Assembly: GCF_000332195.1 (NCBI RefSeq)
Contig: NZ_KB235922.1
Coordinates: forward strand, 2,566,211 to 2,630,210
Source of the DNA: Pleurocapsa sp. PCC 7319
GTDB lineage: Bacteria; Cyanobacteriota; Cyanobacteriia; Cyanobacteriales; Xenococcaceae
Reading direction: 5' to 3'
DNA length: 64,000 nucleotides
The notes beneath the pieces are model-generated. The model searched no databases. It saw only the letters and a program-made list of their open reading frames with translations, and was not told where the DNA came from. This document shows positions 1-8,579 of the stretch, one piece after another (the stretch's first letter is position 1; each line of letters begins with the position of its first letter). Made by a program: the position numbers and the translations under genes.

Positions 1-2
1 GA

Positions 3-1895
3 GCTTCGATTAATCAATTGCAAGAGACTGCCAGTTTGTCAGATTTTTGCCAAATTATTGTTCATGAGGTGCGCAAAGTAACGGGATTTGATCGAGTCAT
101 GCTCTATAAGTTTGACGAAGACGATCATGGTGCAGTAATCGCAGAGGAAAAATTAGACCATCTCGAACCATATCTCAATCTACATTTTCCTGCTTCCGAT
201 ATTCCCAAGCCAGCTAGAAAGCTGTTTAGTTCCAATTGGATCAGACTTATTCCTGATGCCTATGCCGAACCTGTAGAATTGTTCCCCGCTAAAAACCCCC
301 ACAGCGATCGCTCTGTAGATCTTACGCTCTCCATTTTAAGAAGTCCTTATAATTGCCATCTAGAATATCTCCATAACATGGGGGTAGGTGCATCATTAAC
401 TATTTCCTTGATTGAAGATGGCAAGCTCTGGGGATTAATTGCCTGCCATCATTTAACCCCTAAGTACGTCCCTTATGAATTACGAAAAGCCTGTGAATTC
501 TTAGGGCGAGTTATTTTTTCTGAAATTTCTAATCGAGAAGAAAGTGAAGATTATGACTATCGGATGAAGCTAGCTACCATGCGATCGCAGCTAGTTGACC
601 AGATGACAGAATCAGCCAATTTTGTCGATGGATTAGTCAAAGATGAGTCTGATTTTCTCGATTTAGCAGCAGCAGATGGAGCAGCGGTTTGTTTCAATGG
701 AAATTGGACTTTAGTGGGGGAAACACCCACAGAAGAAGAACTTAGTTTTTTGGTACAGTGGCTCTATAAAAATATTAATGAAGAGGTATTTTATACCGAT
801 TCCTTAGCAGAGATTTATCCTGAAGCCGAAGCCTATAAAAATGTTGCTAGTGGCTTAGTGGCGATGGCTATTTCTCGTCGTAACTATGTTCTTTGGTTTC
901 GACGAGAGGTGATTCAAACAGTAAACTGGGGTGGCGATCCTAATAATGCCTATGAAACTATTAACTCTGAGGTTGGACTGCGTTTATCTCCCCGCAAATC
1001 CTTTGAATTATGGAAAGAGGAAGTCTGTTTAACTTCGTTGCCCTGGAAGCAAGTAGAAATTAATGGTGTCAAAGAATTAAGACGAGCCATTGTCAATATA
1101 GTGCTACGACAAGCAGAAGAACTAGCCCTTTTAGCTCAGGACTTAGAACGCTCTAACGCCGAGTTGAAAAGATTTGCCTATGTTGCCTCCCACGATTTAC
1201 AAGAACCGTTAAATCATGTTTCCAACTATGTTCAACTTCTAGAAATGCGCTATGGCGATCGCCTAGACGAAGATGCCAAGGACTTTATTGGGTTTGCCGT
1301 TGATGGGGTCAGTTTAATGCAAACTCTAATTGATGATGTGCTGGTTTATTCCAAGGTAGATTCTCAGGGAAGCGAATTCAAGATTACGGATGTAGAAGTT
1401 GCCCTAGAAAAAGCCTTAACTAATTTACAAAGACGCATCCGCGACAGTAATGCTCAGATTATAGTTGCCGATCCTCTCCCCGCATTAAGGGCGGACAGCA
1501 CTCAGTTAATGCAATTATTCCAAAATCTAATTGTCAATGCCATCAAATTCCGTAGTACGGCACCACCCAAAATTGAAATTAGAGTTGAACGCTTAGAAGA
1601 TGAATGGCTCTTCTCGGTTCAAGATAATGGCATTGGTATCGATCCGCAGTTTAGCGAGCGCATTTTTATCATTTTCCAACGTCTCCACACCAGAGATGAA
1701 TATCCAGGCACGGGTATGGGCTTGGCAATTTGCAAAAAAATTATTGAGTGTCATCGAGGCAAAATTTGGGTAGAGTCAGAATTAGGCCAAGGAGCTACTT
1801 TTTACTTTACGATCCCAGTAGGAGGGAGTGAACGTGACCTTAGAAATGGACGCAAAGCCAAAAATCATTCTTTTAGTGGAGGACAACAAAGCTGA
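3..1895 (+). CDS. cph1: Cph1-type phytochrome histidine kinase, 5' end outside window
   Basis: Red/far-red photoreceptor kinase. The reading frame is open to the left edge, so the PAS domain and the start of GAF are missing. Residues are counted from the TTG at base 18. The GAF domain has the phytochrome PASDIP motif (59-63) and the bilin-binding Cys113-His114 in SPYNCHLEYL. The PHY domain follows, with WFRREVIQTVNWGGDP (293-308) and the PRKSF tongue motif (325-329). The H-box is FAYVASHDLQEPL with phospho-acceptor His392; the N-box is near Asn503, G1 is DNGIG (536-540) and G2 is GTGMGLA (564-570). Conserved Cys113 implies a phycocyanobilin chromophore (family knowledge). The 3' end overlaps the downstream Rcp1-like gene, as expected for a translationally coupled light-sensing pair. 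Confidence 0.93.
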   Translation, partial: ASINQLQETASLSDFCQIIVHEVRKVTGFDRVMLYKFDEDDHGAVIAEEKLDHLEPYLNLHFPASDIPKPARKLFSSNWIRLIPDAYAEPVELFPAKNPHSDRSVDLTLSILRSPYNCHLEYLHNMGVGASLTISLIEDGKLWGLIACHHLTPKYVPYELRKACEFLGRVIFSEISNREESEDYDYRMKLATMRSQLVDQMTESANFVDGLVKDESDFLDLAAADGAAVCFNGNWTLVGETPTEEELSFLVQWLYKNINEEVFYTDSLAEIYPEAEAYKNVASGLVAMAISRRNYVLWFRREVIQTVNWGGDPNNAYETINSEVGLRLSPRKSFELWKEEVCLTSLPWKQVEINGVKELRRAIVNIVLRQAEELALLAQDLERSNAELKRFAYVASHDLQEPLNHVSNYVQLLEMRYGDRLDEDAKDFIGFAVDGVSLMQTLIDDVLVYSKVDSQGSEFKITDVEVALEKALTNLQRRIRDSNAQIIVADPLPALRADSTQLMQLFQNLIVNAIKFRSTAPPKIEIRVERLEDEWLFSVQDNGIGIDPQFSERIFIIFQRLHTRDEYPGTGMGLAICKKIIECHRGKIWVESELGQGATFYFTIPVGGSERDLRNGRKAKNHSFSGGQQS

Positions 1896-2280
1896 TATAC
1901 GACTCATTCAAGAGGCATTAAAAAATAGTTCCATTGATTACCAAATGGTAACTGCCCGAGACGGTGTAGCAGCCATGGCATACTTGCGTCAAGAAAGTGA
2001 GTATGCTGAGGCGTTACGCCCTGATTTAATTATCTTGGATTTAAATCTGCCCAAAAAAGATGGTCGAGAAGTATTGGCAGAAATTAAAACCAATTCAGAA
2101 TTAAAGCGGATTCCTGTAATTGTATTAACTACGTCTAAAAATGAAGATGATATTCATCAAAGTTATGACCTCAACGCTAACTGTTTTATTACCAAGTCCC
2201 GTAATCTTAATCAGTTATTTACAATAGTCAAGCGAATTGAGGAATTTTGGCTAACTACCGTAACTCTCCCTTCTCAATAG
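1834..2280 (+). CDS. rcp1: Rcp1-like response regulator, phytochrome partner
   Basis: Single-domain CheY-like receiver that takes phosphate from the upstream phytochrome kinase. From the GTG at 1828 the acidic pocket lies in LLVEDN, the phospho-acceptor is Asp71 in LIILDLNLP, Thr101 lies in VLTTSK and Lys123 in FITKSRN, all hallmarks of the Rcp1 subfamily, which lacks a DNA-binding domain. AGGAGG at 1820-1825 favours the GTG at 1834 (8-nt spacing) over the GTG at 1828 (2 nt) or the ATG at 1846 (20 nt). The gene overlaps the 3' end of the kinase by about 60 bases, so translation is probably coupled. Confidence 0.92.
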   Translation: MTLEMDAKPKIILLVEDNKADIRLIQEALKNSSIDYQMVTARDGVAAMAYLRQESEYAEALRPDLIILDLNLPKKDGREVLAEIKTNSELKRIPVIVLTTSKNEDDIHQSYDLNANCFITKSRNLNQLFTIVKRIEEFWLTTVTLPSQ

Positions 2281-2313
2281 CAATTTGCCAATTAGCACCA
2301 GTTCAGGGAAATT

Positions 2314-3510
2314 ATGTCTGAAAGTTCCGTCGGAGTATCTCAACTGCAATCTAACATTGAACAGAAAGTGATCAGAATTTTGTTGATTGAAGATGATGTG
2401 GCTGAAGCTAGATTAATCAAAGAAATTTTGCAGAACTTTAATCTCAATCAGTTTAGCTTAACTCATGTTACCCGACTTCAAAATGGTTTAAATCGACTTA
2501 AACAAGAGCATTTTGACCTAATTTTACTCGACTTAACTTTACCTGATAGTCAAGGATTAGCCTCTGTAGAATTAATAGTCCAAAATTTTGCCCATCTACC
2601 AATTGTTGTTTTGACTAATACCAATGACAATCAACAAGCGATTGAGGCTGTCAGACAAGGGGCACAGGATTATTTGGTGAAGCGTAAAATAAATATTGAT
2701 GTTTTAGTACGCTCAATTCAATATGCGATTGAGCGGCAAAAAGCCTCAGACTTACTGCGAGAAACTAACGAAAATCTAATGAACCAAATTCAGCAAAAAA
2801 CTGCTGAATTAATGAAAGCCAAAGAAATCAATCATATTCAATCAGAATTGGTTTCGATGTTTTCCCATGATTTTCGTAGTCCTTTAACCACGGTACTTTC
2901 TTGTGCCGAATTACTCCAAAATAAAAGCGATCGCTTGAATGAAGAGAAAAAAGTCTATTTATTTCAGATGCTGCGTAATGCCAGCAAAAATATGGTGCAA
3001 CTTTTGGATGAAGTCCTCTTGGTCGGACAAACTGATGCTGATACTTTTCGCTGTAACCTGACTCCCTTAAATTTAGAGCTATTTTGTTTGGAGTTAGTAG
3101 AACAATTACAATTTAATGCTGACAAAAAACAAATTCAAATTGTGTTTGATGTTCAAGGAGAAATTAAACAATCTGCTTGGGACGAAGGTTTATTAAGACA
3201 TATTTTAGGCAATTTACTGGCAAACGCGATTAAATATTCCCCAGATGGCAAGCAAATAAAATTTGACCTAATTCCTCAATCACAAGTGATGGTTTTTCGC
3301 ATCCAAGATTGGGGAATTGGTATTCCTGAAGAGTACCATCAAAATTTGTTTCAACCATTTCATCGCGCTAGTAACGTGGGCAGAATTCCAGGTACAGGTT
3401 TAGGTTTAGCAATTGTTAAAAGCTGTGTCGAAACTCACCAAGGCGAAATCAAAATTGATAGTCAAGTTAACGAAGGCACAACTGTAACCGTAACCTTGCC
3501 CCTACTTTAG
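2314..3510 (+). CDS. Receiver-histidine kinase hybrid
   Basis: Signal-transduction protein with an N-terminal receiver and a C-terminal kinase core and no membrane segment. Receiver: ILLIEDD (22-28), phospho-acceptor Asp73 in LILLDLTLP, Lys123. A coiled linker (140-175) leads to a HisKA H-box MFSHDFRSPLT with His185, N-box Asn304, G1 DWGIG (332-336) and G2 GTGLGLA (360-366). It starts 33 bases after the rcp1-like stop on the same strand, so phytochrome, Rcp1 and this protein probably form one operon. I infer that it relays or integrates the light signal, since its receiver could take phosphate from the same pathway. The partner of its kinase domain is not visible. Confidence 0.9.
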   Translation: MSESSVGVSQLQSNIEQKVIRILLIEDDVAEARLIKEILQNFNLNQFSLTHVTRLQNGLNRLKQEHFDLILLDLTLPDSQGLASVELIVQNFAHLPIVVLTNTNDNQQAIEAVRQGAQDYLVKRKINIDVLVRSIQYAIERQKASDLLRETNENLMNQIQQKTAELMKAKEINHIQSELVSMFSHDFRSPLTTVLSCAELLQNKSDRLNEEKKVYLFQMLRNASKNMVQLLDEVLLVGQTDADTFRCNLTPLNLELFCLELVEQLQFNADKKQIQIVFDVQGEIKQSAWDEGLLRHILGNLLANAIKYSPDGKQIKFDLIPQSQVMVFRIQDWGIGIPEEYHQNLFQPFHRASNVGRIPGTGLGLAIVKSCVETHQGEIKIDSQVNEGTTVTVTLPLL

Positions 3511-3541
3511 ATTGTGCTATGGCGATCGCCAGCTAAGCAAC

Positions 3542-4240
3542 TTAACTTTTTAACTTGGCGATCATTGCAGTACGGGAACTAACTTCTAATTTACGAAACA
3601 TTCGTTTCAAAGCTTGTTTTACTGTATTTTGGCTAATCCATAATTCTTTGCCAATTTCAACATTTGTCAATCCCTGGGCAACTAAATTGGCAATTTGAAT
3701 TTCTCTTGTGGTTAATAACTTGAAATATGGGTTTTCTATAGGAACAGCTTGAAAACGTAAATTAGTTAAACAAGCAGATAAGTGCATACATACGGCACTT
3801 AAATTACTTAAATCTTGAACATCAAAAGCGGGAGTAATACCAATACGAGCAAAGTTAATTGTCCCAATTAATTGACCGTTACCAATGATAGGACCTGTCA
3901 TAATATGCTCGTGATCGTATTCAATGCAGCATCTTTGATAAAGTTGACTTTGCTTCCATGTCCCCTTGGGCAATACTAATTCTTCATGAGCTGGGGCATG
4001 ATATTCTTGGACATATTTGAGTACGGGGTCGACAGACTGACCAATCTGTTGATATCTTTCCACAAAGCGATCGCTTACTCCTTTGACATCACAACTAATT
4101 AGATCATTTTCTCGATCTGCTAAATAAATTCCCCAGCGTTGTACTCCAAAATATTGGTTCAGGTTATCCATCAACAAATACTTTAATTCAGCTTCAGTTG
4201 ATGCCCCTGCCATTCTTTGAAATAAGGAGTGAAAAGTCAT
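3542..4240 (-). CDS. GAF-like sensor with LuxR-type DNA-binding domain
   Basis: Transcription factor. The C-terminal 60 residues form a LuxR/NarL helix-turn-helix (LTTREIQIANLVAQGLTN then EIGKELWISQNTVKQ, ending in RTAMIAKL). The N-terminal about 150 residues look like a GAF sensory domain (YFGVQRWGIYLADREND; GPIIGNGQLIGTINFAR). No receiver aspartate is present, so it probably binds a ligand directly. A GTG at 4264 lies in frame, but I prefer the ATG at 4240, because the extra residues are poorly conserved in type. The gene is divergent from the InhA-like gene that follows, with about 100 bases between them, so it may regulate that gene (inference). Confidence 0.85.
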   Translation of the reverse strand: MTFHSLFQRMAGASTEAELKYLLMDNLNQYFGVQRWGIYLADRENDLISCDVKGVSDRFVERYQQIGQSVDPVLKYVQEYHAPAHEELVLPKGTWKQSQLYQRCCIEYDHEHIMTGPIIGNGQLIGTINFARIGITPAFDVQDLSNLSAVCMHLSACLTNLRFQAVPIENPYFKLLTTREIQIANLVAQGLTNVEIGKELWISQNTVKQALKRMFRKLEVSSRTAMIAKLKS

Positions 4241-4338
4241 GATTAACAGTGACAATATACCCACTTGGGTACTATTCAGATAATTAGTTTCTCTTTATTA
4301 TCGTTTCAGATCGTCTATTTTCCCTCAATAACTAAATA

Positions 4339-5031
4339 ATGACAGGACAAATAAACATTGGCTTTTTGGTTTACCCTGATGTAATTCAATTAGATGTTAT
4401 GGCTGCTTATCAAGTTTTGGCTTTTCCACCAAATACAACCATACATTTACTTGGGAAAACATTAACCCCTATTACCAGCAACGAAGGCTTAATAATCACA
4501 CCCACAACAACACTAGATAATTGTCCTACGCTTGATATTATTTGCGTTCCCGGTGGAGGAATAGGTCAAATTGAAGTAATGAAAGATAGGGAAATTTTGA
4601 ATTTTTTACAGCAGAAAAGTAACACAGCTAAATACATAACTAGCGTTTGTACGGGTTCATTAATTTTGGCAGCAGCGAATCTATTACAAGGCTACAAAGC
4701 TACCTGTCATTGGGCATTTCGCGATCAATTAGCTATGTTAGGAGTAGAGGTTATTCCCGAAAGAGTAGTAATTGATCGCGATCGCATTACGGGGGCAGGT
4801 GTAACTTCAGGCATCGATTTCGGATTAACTCTACTAAATCTAATCTGTGGTGAAGATACTGCGAAAATGGCTCAGTTAATGATGGAATATAATCCTCAAC
4901 CACCTTTCAATGCAGGTACTCCAGAAACCGCAGGAAAAGAAATAGTAGAACCTTTGCTTCAATTGGGTCAACCTTTAATTGCAGCGTTTATGACTCAAAC
5001 TAAAGAAATTATGAGTCAAACTAGAGGATAA
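4339..5031 (+). CDS. DJ-1/PfpI family, isonitrile hydratase-like protein
   Basis: ThiJ/DJ-1/PfpI superfamily protein of 230 residues. The nucleophile elbow is SVCTGSLIL with Cys104; the preceding VPGGG (70-74) is the usual oxyanion-side motif, and the C-terminal PQPPFNAGTPETA motif is typical of the InhA branch, which in Pseudomonas hydrates isonitriles to N-formamides. Substrate in this organism is unknown. It is divergent from the GAF-LuxR gene and followed by a 270-base gap carrying a dispersed repeat. InhA-like function is a family inference; the fold and nucleophile are seen directly. Confidence 0.85.
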   Translation: MTGQINIGFLVYPDVIQLDVMAAYQVLAFPPNTTIHLLGKTLTPITSNEGLIITPTTTLDNCPTLDIICVPGGGIGQIEVMKDREILNFLQQKSNTAKYITSVCTGSLILAAANLLQGYKATCHWAFRDQLAMLGVEVIPERVVIDRDRITGAGVTSGIDFGLTLLNLICGEDTAKMAQLMMEYNPQPPFNAGTPETAGKEIVEPLLQLGQPLIAAFMTQTKEIMSQTRG

Positions 5032-5060
5032 TTATCTGCTGTGACCGTTGATAAATATTA

Positions 5061-5157
5061 CGCTTGATGTGGATTAATAATGCTTAATTCTGAACTATTT
5101 TGTTGGTAAATTATCCTTCAAAACCATATTTATCTCTGGGAGAACTTTCCCCATATG
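5061..5157 (+). repeat. About 97-bp dispersed repeat, copy 1
   Basis: This intergenic stretch starts CGCTTGATG and runs through TAATGCTTAATTCTGAACTA, CCTTCAAAACCATATTTATC and GAACTTTCC. It is matched almost base for base by 49470-49567, with a few substitutions and one small indel region. No coding potential is seen. The rest of the 5032-5301 gap holds only AT-rich DNA and the presumed promoter of the downstream sensor gene. Confidence 0.85.
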
Positions 5158-5301
5158 CCTCCTTATATCTATCCTAAGTTTTTGCGGTGAGCGATCCCTG
5201 GCTTTTTGAGAAGTCACCCTTTTTTCTGTATCTAGCCTAATTTTGCTAAGAATTTTGGGCAATCTAACAATAGTTATTGTTCACAAAATTCGAGCACAGT
5301 T

Positions 5302-6210
5302 ATGTTGGCTTTTAAAAATCTAAAATTAGGCACTAAGCTTAACCTAATTTTAATCAGTATTTTAATTAGTGCGATCGCCGCTTGTGGTATTTTTCTCTCC
5401 CGTATTCTGGAAACTAAAATTGAACAGGAAGTAGCAGATAAAGCTTTTCTAATTATCGAAACCATGAACTCAGTGCGAAATTACACTAGTTCACAAGTGA
5501 AGCCAGAGTTGGCATCTCGTTTAGCCAGTGAGGAATATTTTATACCCGAAACTGTACCAGCCTATTCAGCTCGCGAAGTTTTTGAAGGGCTAAGAAAGCA
5601 GCCAGAATATCAAAATTTTCTTTACAAAGAAGCAACTCTTAATCCAACTAATCCCAGAGATAAGGCAGATCAATTTGAAACTGAAATTACCCAGAGGTTC
5701 CGTCAAAACGAGCAGCTTAAGGAAAAAACCGGTTTTCGTACTGATGGCAATGGTAAGTTTTACTATATCGCTAGACCTCTAGCAATTAAAAAAGCTAGCT
5801 GTTTAGAGTGTCATGATACCCCAGAAAGAGCTCCAGCAAATTTAGTCAGTACCTATGGCAGTGAACACGGCTTTGGTTGGAAATTAAATGAAATTGTTGC
5901 TTCTCAGATTGTTTCTGTTCCCGCCAGAAATGTATACCAAGCCGCCCGTCAATTACAATTGTCAGTACTAAGTATTGTAGGGATGATCTTTTTAATTGCG
6001 ATCGCTTTGATCAATTTATTCTTAAAAAGTGCAATTATTCAACCTGTGAAAAAAATGGCATTGTTATCTAACAAAATTAGCACGGGGGATCTGGATCTAC
6101 AATTTAATCATAATAGTAAAGATGAAATTGGTTCTTTAGCTAAATCTCTTAACCGCATGGTTGAAAGCCTCAAAATGGCTTTACAGATGATTGAAGAAGA
6201 AGAAGATTAG
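5302..6210 (+). CDS. Membrane sensor with Tll0287-like haem-motif domain and HAMP
   Basis: A transmembrane segment (about 15-35) is followed by a 170-residue extracytoplasmic domain of the Tll0287-like (DUF3365) family, a second transmembrane segment (222-241) and a HAMP domain (242-294) ending in an acidic tail. The domain contains one CxxCH motif, CLECH at 167-171, the c-type haem attachment signature. The layout is a redox or gas sensor without an output domain; it stops after HAMP, so output must come from a partner or the protein may be shortened. The convergent neighbour at 6252-6764 carries another signalling-type domain. Confidence 0.85.
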   Translation: MLAFKNLKLGTKLNLILISILISAIAACGIFLSRILETKIEQEVADKAFLIIETMNSVRNYTSSQVKPELASRLASEEYFIPETVPAYSAREVFEGLRKQPEYQNFLYKEATLNPTNPRDKADQFETEITQRFRQNEQLKEKTGFRTDGNGKFYYIARPLAIKKASCLECHDTPERAPANLVSTYGSEHGFGWKLNEIVASQIVSVPARNVYQAARQLQLSVLSIVGMIFLIAIALINLFLKSAIIQPVKKMALLSNKISTGDLDLQFNHNSKDEIGSLAKSLNRMVESLKMALQMIEEEED

Positions 6211-6251
6211 CAATTCAAACTGTAATTTCTAAAACATCTGCTGATTTGACT

Positions 6252-6764
6252 TTAATTCAAAAGTGTTTGTTGAAATTCTTGGGCTTGTTGAGGGTCAGAT
6301 ATTTTTTTGGCTAAAATCTCGACAAATTGTGTGCGAGTCAATTGAGGCTTTTTGGCCAAAGTTTTTTTACAGATAACTGGAGCAACCGGACCAATATATT
6401 CAGTCAATATTGTTTGACAAACATCGATAAACTCTTCTTCGACAACTAAAAGATTGTCTGAGGATTCACTTGTTTCTTCTGTTAAGGATAAATTAGAAGA
6501 AACATCCTGCTGTTTTTTCAACGGTTCTTGCTGACCTGATGAGATTTCACTCCATACTCGCAGGAAACTTTTTTCCCTGACTATAATGCATATTGCACCG
6601 TTTTTTTCGCTAGTATATTTCTGACAATAATGCTCAGCAGCTTCGACTTGAGCTACAGAAAATGCTAGTCCAGCAACAATAGTTCTCTCCTGATAAATTT
6701 TTTCGTAAGCACTATCACCCGATCTAGATTTCTGGTTAAATTCTTCTATGGACAATATAGTCAT
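6252..6764 (-). CDS. Conserved cyanobacterial protein with C-terminal DUF8082-like domain
   Basis: About 170 residues. An N-terminal part (to about residue 90) contains AGLAFSVAQVEAAEHYC and ICIIVREKSFLRVW, then a Ser/Glu-rich linker, then a helical C-terminal 60 residues beginning FIDVCQTILTEYIGPVAPVI and ending with DPQQAQEFQQTLL. That tail resembles the small domain attached to many cyanobacterial signalling proteins (DUF8082-like; recognised from memory, not verified). I chose the ATG at 6764, preceded by GGAGATAGAAAGG, over the TTG at 6797. It is convergent with the haem-motif HAMP gene, so the two could be functionally linked. Function unknown. Confidence 0.6.
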   Translation of the reverse strand: MTILSIEEFNQKSRSGDSAYEKIYQERTIVAGLAFSVAQVEAAEHYCQKYTSEKNGAICIIVREKSFLRVWSEISSGQQEPLKKQQDVSSNLSLTEETSESSDNLLVVEEEFIDVCQTILTEYIGPVAPVICKKTLAKKPQLTRTQFVEILAKKISDPQQAQEFQQTLLN

Positions 6765-6923
6765 AACCTTTCTATCTCCAACATCTATCCAAGACAAGAA
6801 TCAGTCAGTTTCAACTTGATTGAATTTGATTTTATAGATGACACCAAGCATAACTCATCATCTTAATTATTAAAGGGGGATGTCTAAGGAAAATAAGATT
6901 TAAGATCAAGATATTATTTTTAA

Positions 6924-7562
6924 TTGTTCCCAACAAAATTAACTATCTTGAACAGCGTTACCAAAATTGTTACTTATCCTATTGTGGAAACTTTTCATTC
7001 CGTTCAGGGAGAAGGGTATTGGACAGGAGTAAATGCCTTTTTTATTCGTCTAGGAGGTTGTGATGTCCATTGCCCTTGGTGCGATACAAAACACTCCTGG
7101 AATTCCCAAAATCATCCCCAACAGTCTACTCAAGAATTAGCGATCGCTGCTAAAGTAGTCAATCCGGCGATCGTGGTTATTACGGGGGGAGAACCCTTGA
7201 TGCACGATTTAGCACCTCTTACCGCCGCTCTCAAAAACGAAGGAATGCAGGTTCATTTAGAAACTTCTGGCGCCCATCCTTTTAGTGGAGATTTTGACTG
7301 GGTCACTTTTTCTCCCAAGACGTTTAAAGCACCCCATAACAATATTTATAGCCGGACCAATGAATTAAAAGTAGTTATTAGTAATGAGGATGACTTAAAA
7401 TGGGCTGAACAACAAGCTGCGTTAGTACCAGAAAAAACTTTATGTTACTTGCAACCAGAATGGAAATCACCTCAAAGCAAAGAATTGATTTTTAACTATA
7501 TTTTGCACCATCCAAGGTGGCGAATTAGTCTGCAAACTCATAAACTTCTGCAAGTTCAGTAA
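6924..7562 (+). CDS. queE: 7-carboxy-7-deazaguanine synthase
   Basis: Radical SAM enzyme of the queuosine/7-deazaguanine pathway that converts CPH4 to CDG. The 4Fe-4S ligands are Cys46, Cys50 and Cys53 in GGCDVHCPWCDTKHSW (a CxxxCxxC arrangement followed by Trp, typical of QueE). VETFHSVQGEG and the SAM-binding VITGGEPLMH are also diagnostic, and the length (212 residues) is normal. The start is uncertain: TTG at 6924 and a second TTG at 6948 are both in frame and neither has a clear Shine-Dalgarno site. No other queuosine genes are adjacent and no preQ1 riboswitch was recognised upstream. Confidence 0.92.
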   Translation: MFPTKLTILNSVTKIVTYPIVETFHSVQGEGYWTGVNAFFIRLGGCDVHCPWCDTKHSWNSQNHPQQSTQELAIAAKVVNPAIVVITGGEPLMHDLAPLTAALKNEGMQVHLETSGAHPFSGDFDWVTFSPKTFKAPHNNIYSRTNELKVVISNEDDLKWAEQQAALVPEKTLCYLQPEWKSPQSKELIFNYILHHPRWRISLQTHKLLQVQ

Positions 7563-7679
7563 ACAATGATTTATACATAAAAATTCTCAGCCTAAAACTT
7601 CAAGTATTCGCTCATACCAAAAAATTAATTTTGCGGAGGATATAATTTATTTTTAATTTAATTAATGCGGATGGAATTG

Positions 7680-7991
7680 ATGAATAATAAATTACTGACT
7701 GCTCTCGGTTGTTCTAGCTCTGTAGCCTTGACTTTTTTCGCCGCTAATTCTGTAAATGCTAAAGAGTATGTTTTTACTGCTCCGGAAATCGATAACCCGG
7801 TTAGCAATATTCCTGCCAGACAAACAGATTATCCTTTCGCTGATTGTAGTTGTAATGAATATGATCAGGAAGCAGCAGCAGCAATTGACCGCGAAGGAGA
7901 TAAGGCGATCACACTTTATGGTTGTGACTGTGCAGGTTGTAGAAATCTAGTTCGAAATCTTGATTCCGAAGTTACACCCAAAGTAAATTAA
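7680..7991 (+). CDS. Small exported cysteine-rich protein
   Basis: About 103 residues with a signal peptide (hydrophobic core ALGCSSSVALTFFAANSVNA, cleavage likely before KEYVF) and a mature part containing five cysteines grouped as CSC and CDCAGC. Such clustering suggests metal binding or disulfides in the periplasm. Start: three in-frame ATGs (7665, 7671, 7680); I prefer 7680 because GGATGGA precedes it and it gives the cleanest signal peptide. The next gene is also a small exported protein on the same strand. I do not recognise the family. Confidence 0.6.
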   Translation: MNNKLLTALGCSSSVALTFFAANSVNAKEYVFTAPEIDNPVSNIPARQTDYPFADCSCNEYDQEAAAAIDREGDKAITLYGCDCAGCRNLVRNLDSEVTPKVN

Positions 7992-8106
7992 AAATCACCA
8001 AAAATAGTCGGTCTTATTTCTGGGAGTAAAATGAAGATGATTAGTCTGATAAGTCTTCGCTTCATATTGCTCCTGCTTTTTTGCTCAAAAAGTTTATTTT
8101 AATTAG

Positions 8107-8544
8107 ATGTTTAATTTGAATTCAGTCAAAAAATTCAGCCTAATATCAATTTTCACCTTACTAACGGCACCAGTAATTGCCCACAATGTGGAAATATCTA
8201 ACGAAGTAGCAGCTACATTTCACATTGAACCTAATCATAATCCCCGAGCAGGCAATAAAACCAAAGCCTGGTTCGCTCTGACTCGTCGCGGAGGAAAAAG
8301 CATTCCTTTGTCAGAATGTAACTGCGAGTTAAATGTTTACGCTGTTCCTCGTACTGCTGATGCTCAACCAATTTTACAGCCTGAGTTAAAAGCAATTGAT
8401 GTCGAAAAATACCAACAAATCCCCGGAGCAGACATTGTTTTTCCAAGTGCCGGAGCTTATGTACTAGAAATCAGTGGTACAGCAACAGATCAGACTTCCT
8501 TTTCTCCTTTTGATTTAACCTATACCGTCAATGTCAGACCATAA
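8107..8544 (+). CDS. Exported conserved protein with a beta-sandwich pattern
   Basis: 145 residues, with a signal peptide of about 25 (FSLISIFTLLTAPVIA, then HNVEIS). The mature protein has alternating beta-type segments such as AWFALTRRGGKSIPLSECNC and GAYVLEISGTATD, reminiscent of periplasmic YtkA/FixH-like domains; this resemblance is weak. The mature part begins with a His and contains a CNC motif, so a metal role is possible. It follows the cysteine-rich gene by 115 bases on the same strand and may be co-expressed with it. Confidence 0.6.
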   Translation: MFNLNSVKKFSLISIFTLLTAPVIAHNVEISNEVAATFHIEPNHNPRAGNKTKAWFALTRRGGKSIPLSECNCELNVYAVPRTADAQPILQPELKAIDVEKYQQIPGADIVFPSAGAYVLEISGTATDQTSFSPFDLTYTVNVRP

Positions 8545-8579
8545 TATTACTCGTTTAAAGTAAATACGGTCTGTGTTTC

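Noticed and set aside
6881-6904. A seven-codon frame (MSKENKI) just behind AAAGGGGG upstream of queE, a possible leader peptide.
   Set aside because: The purine tract touches the ATG with no spacing, the frame is too short to judge, and no attenuator or riboswitch fold was recognised after it.
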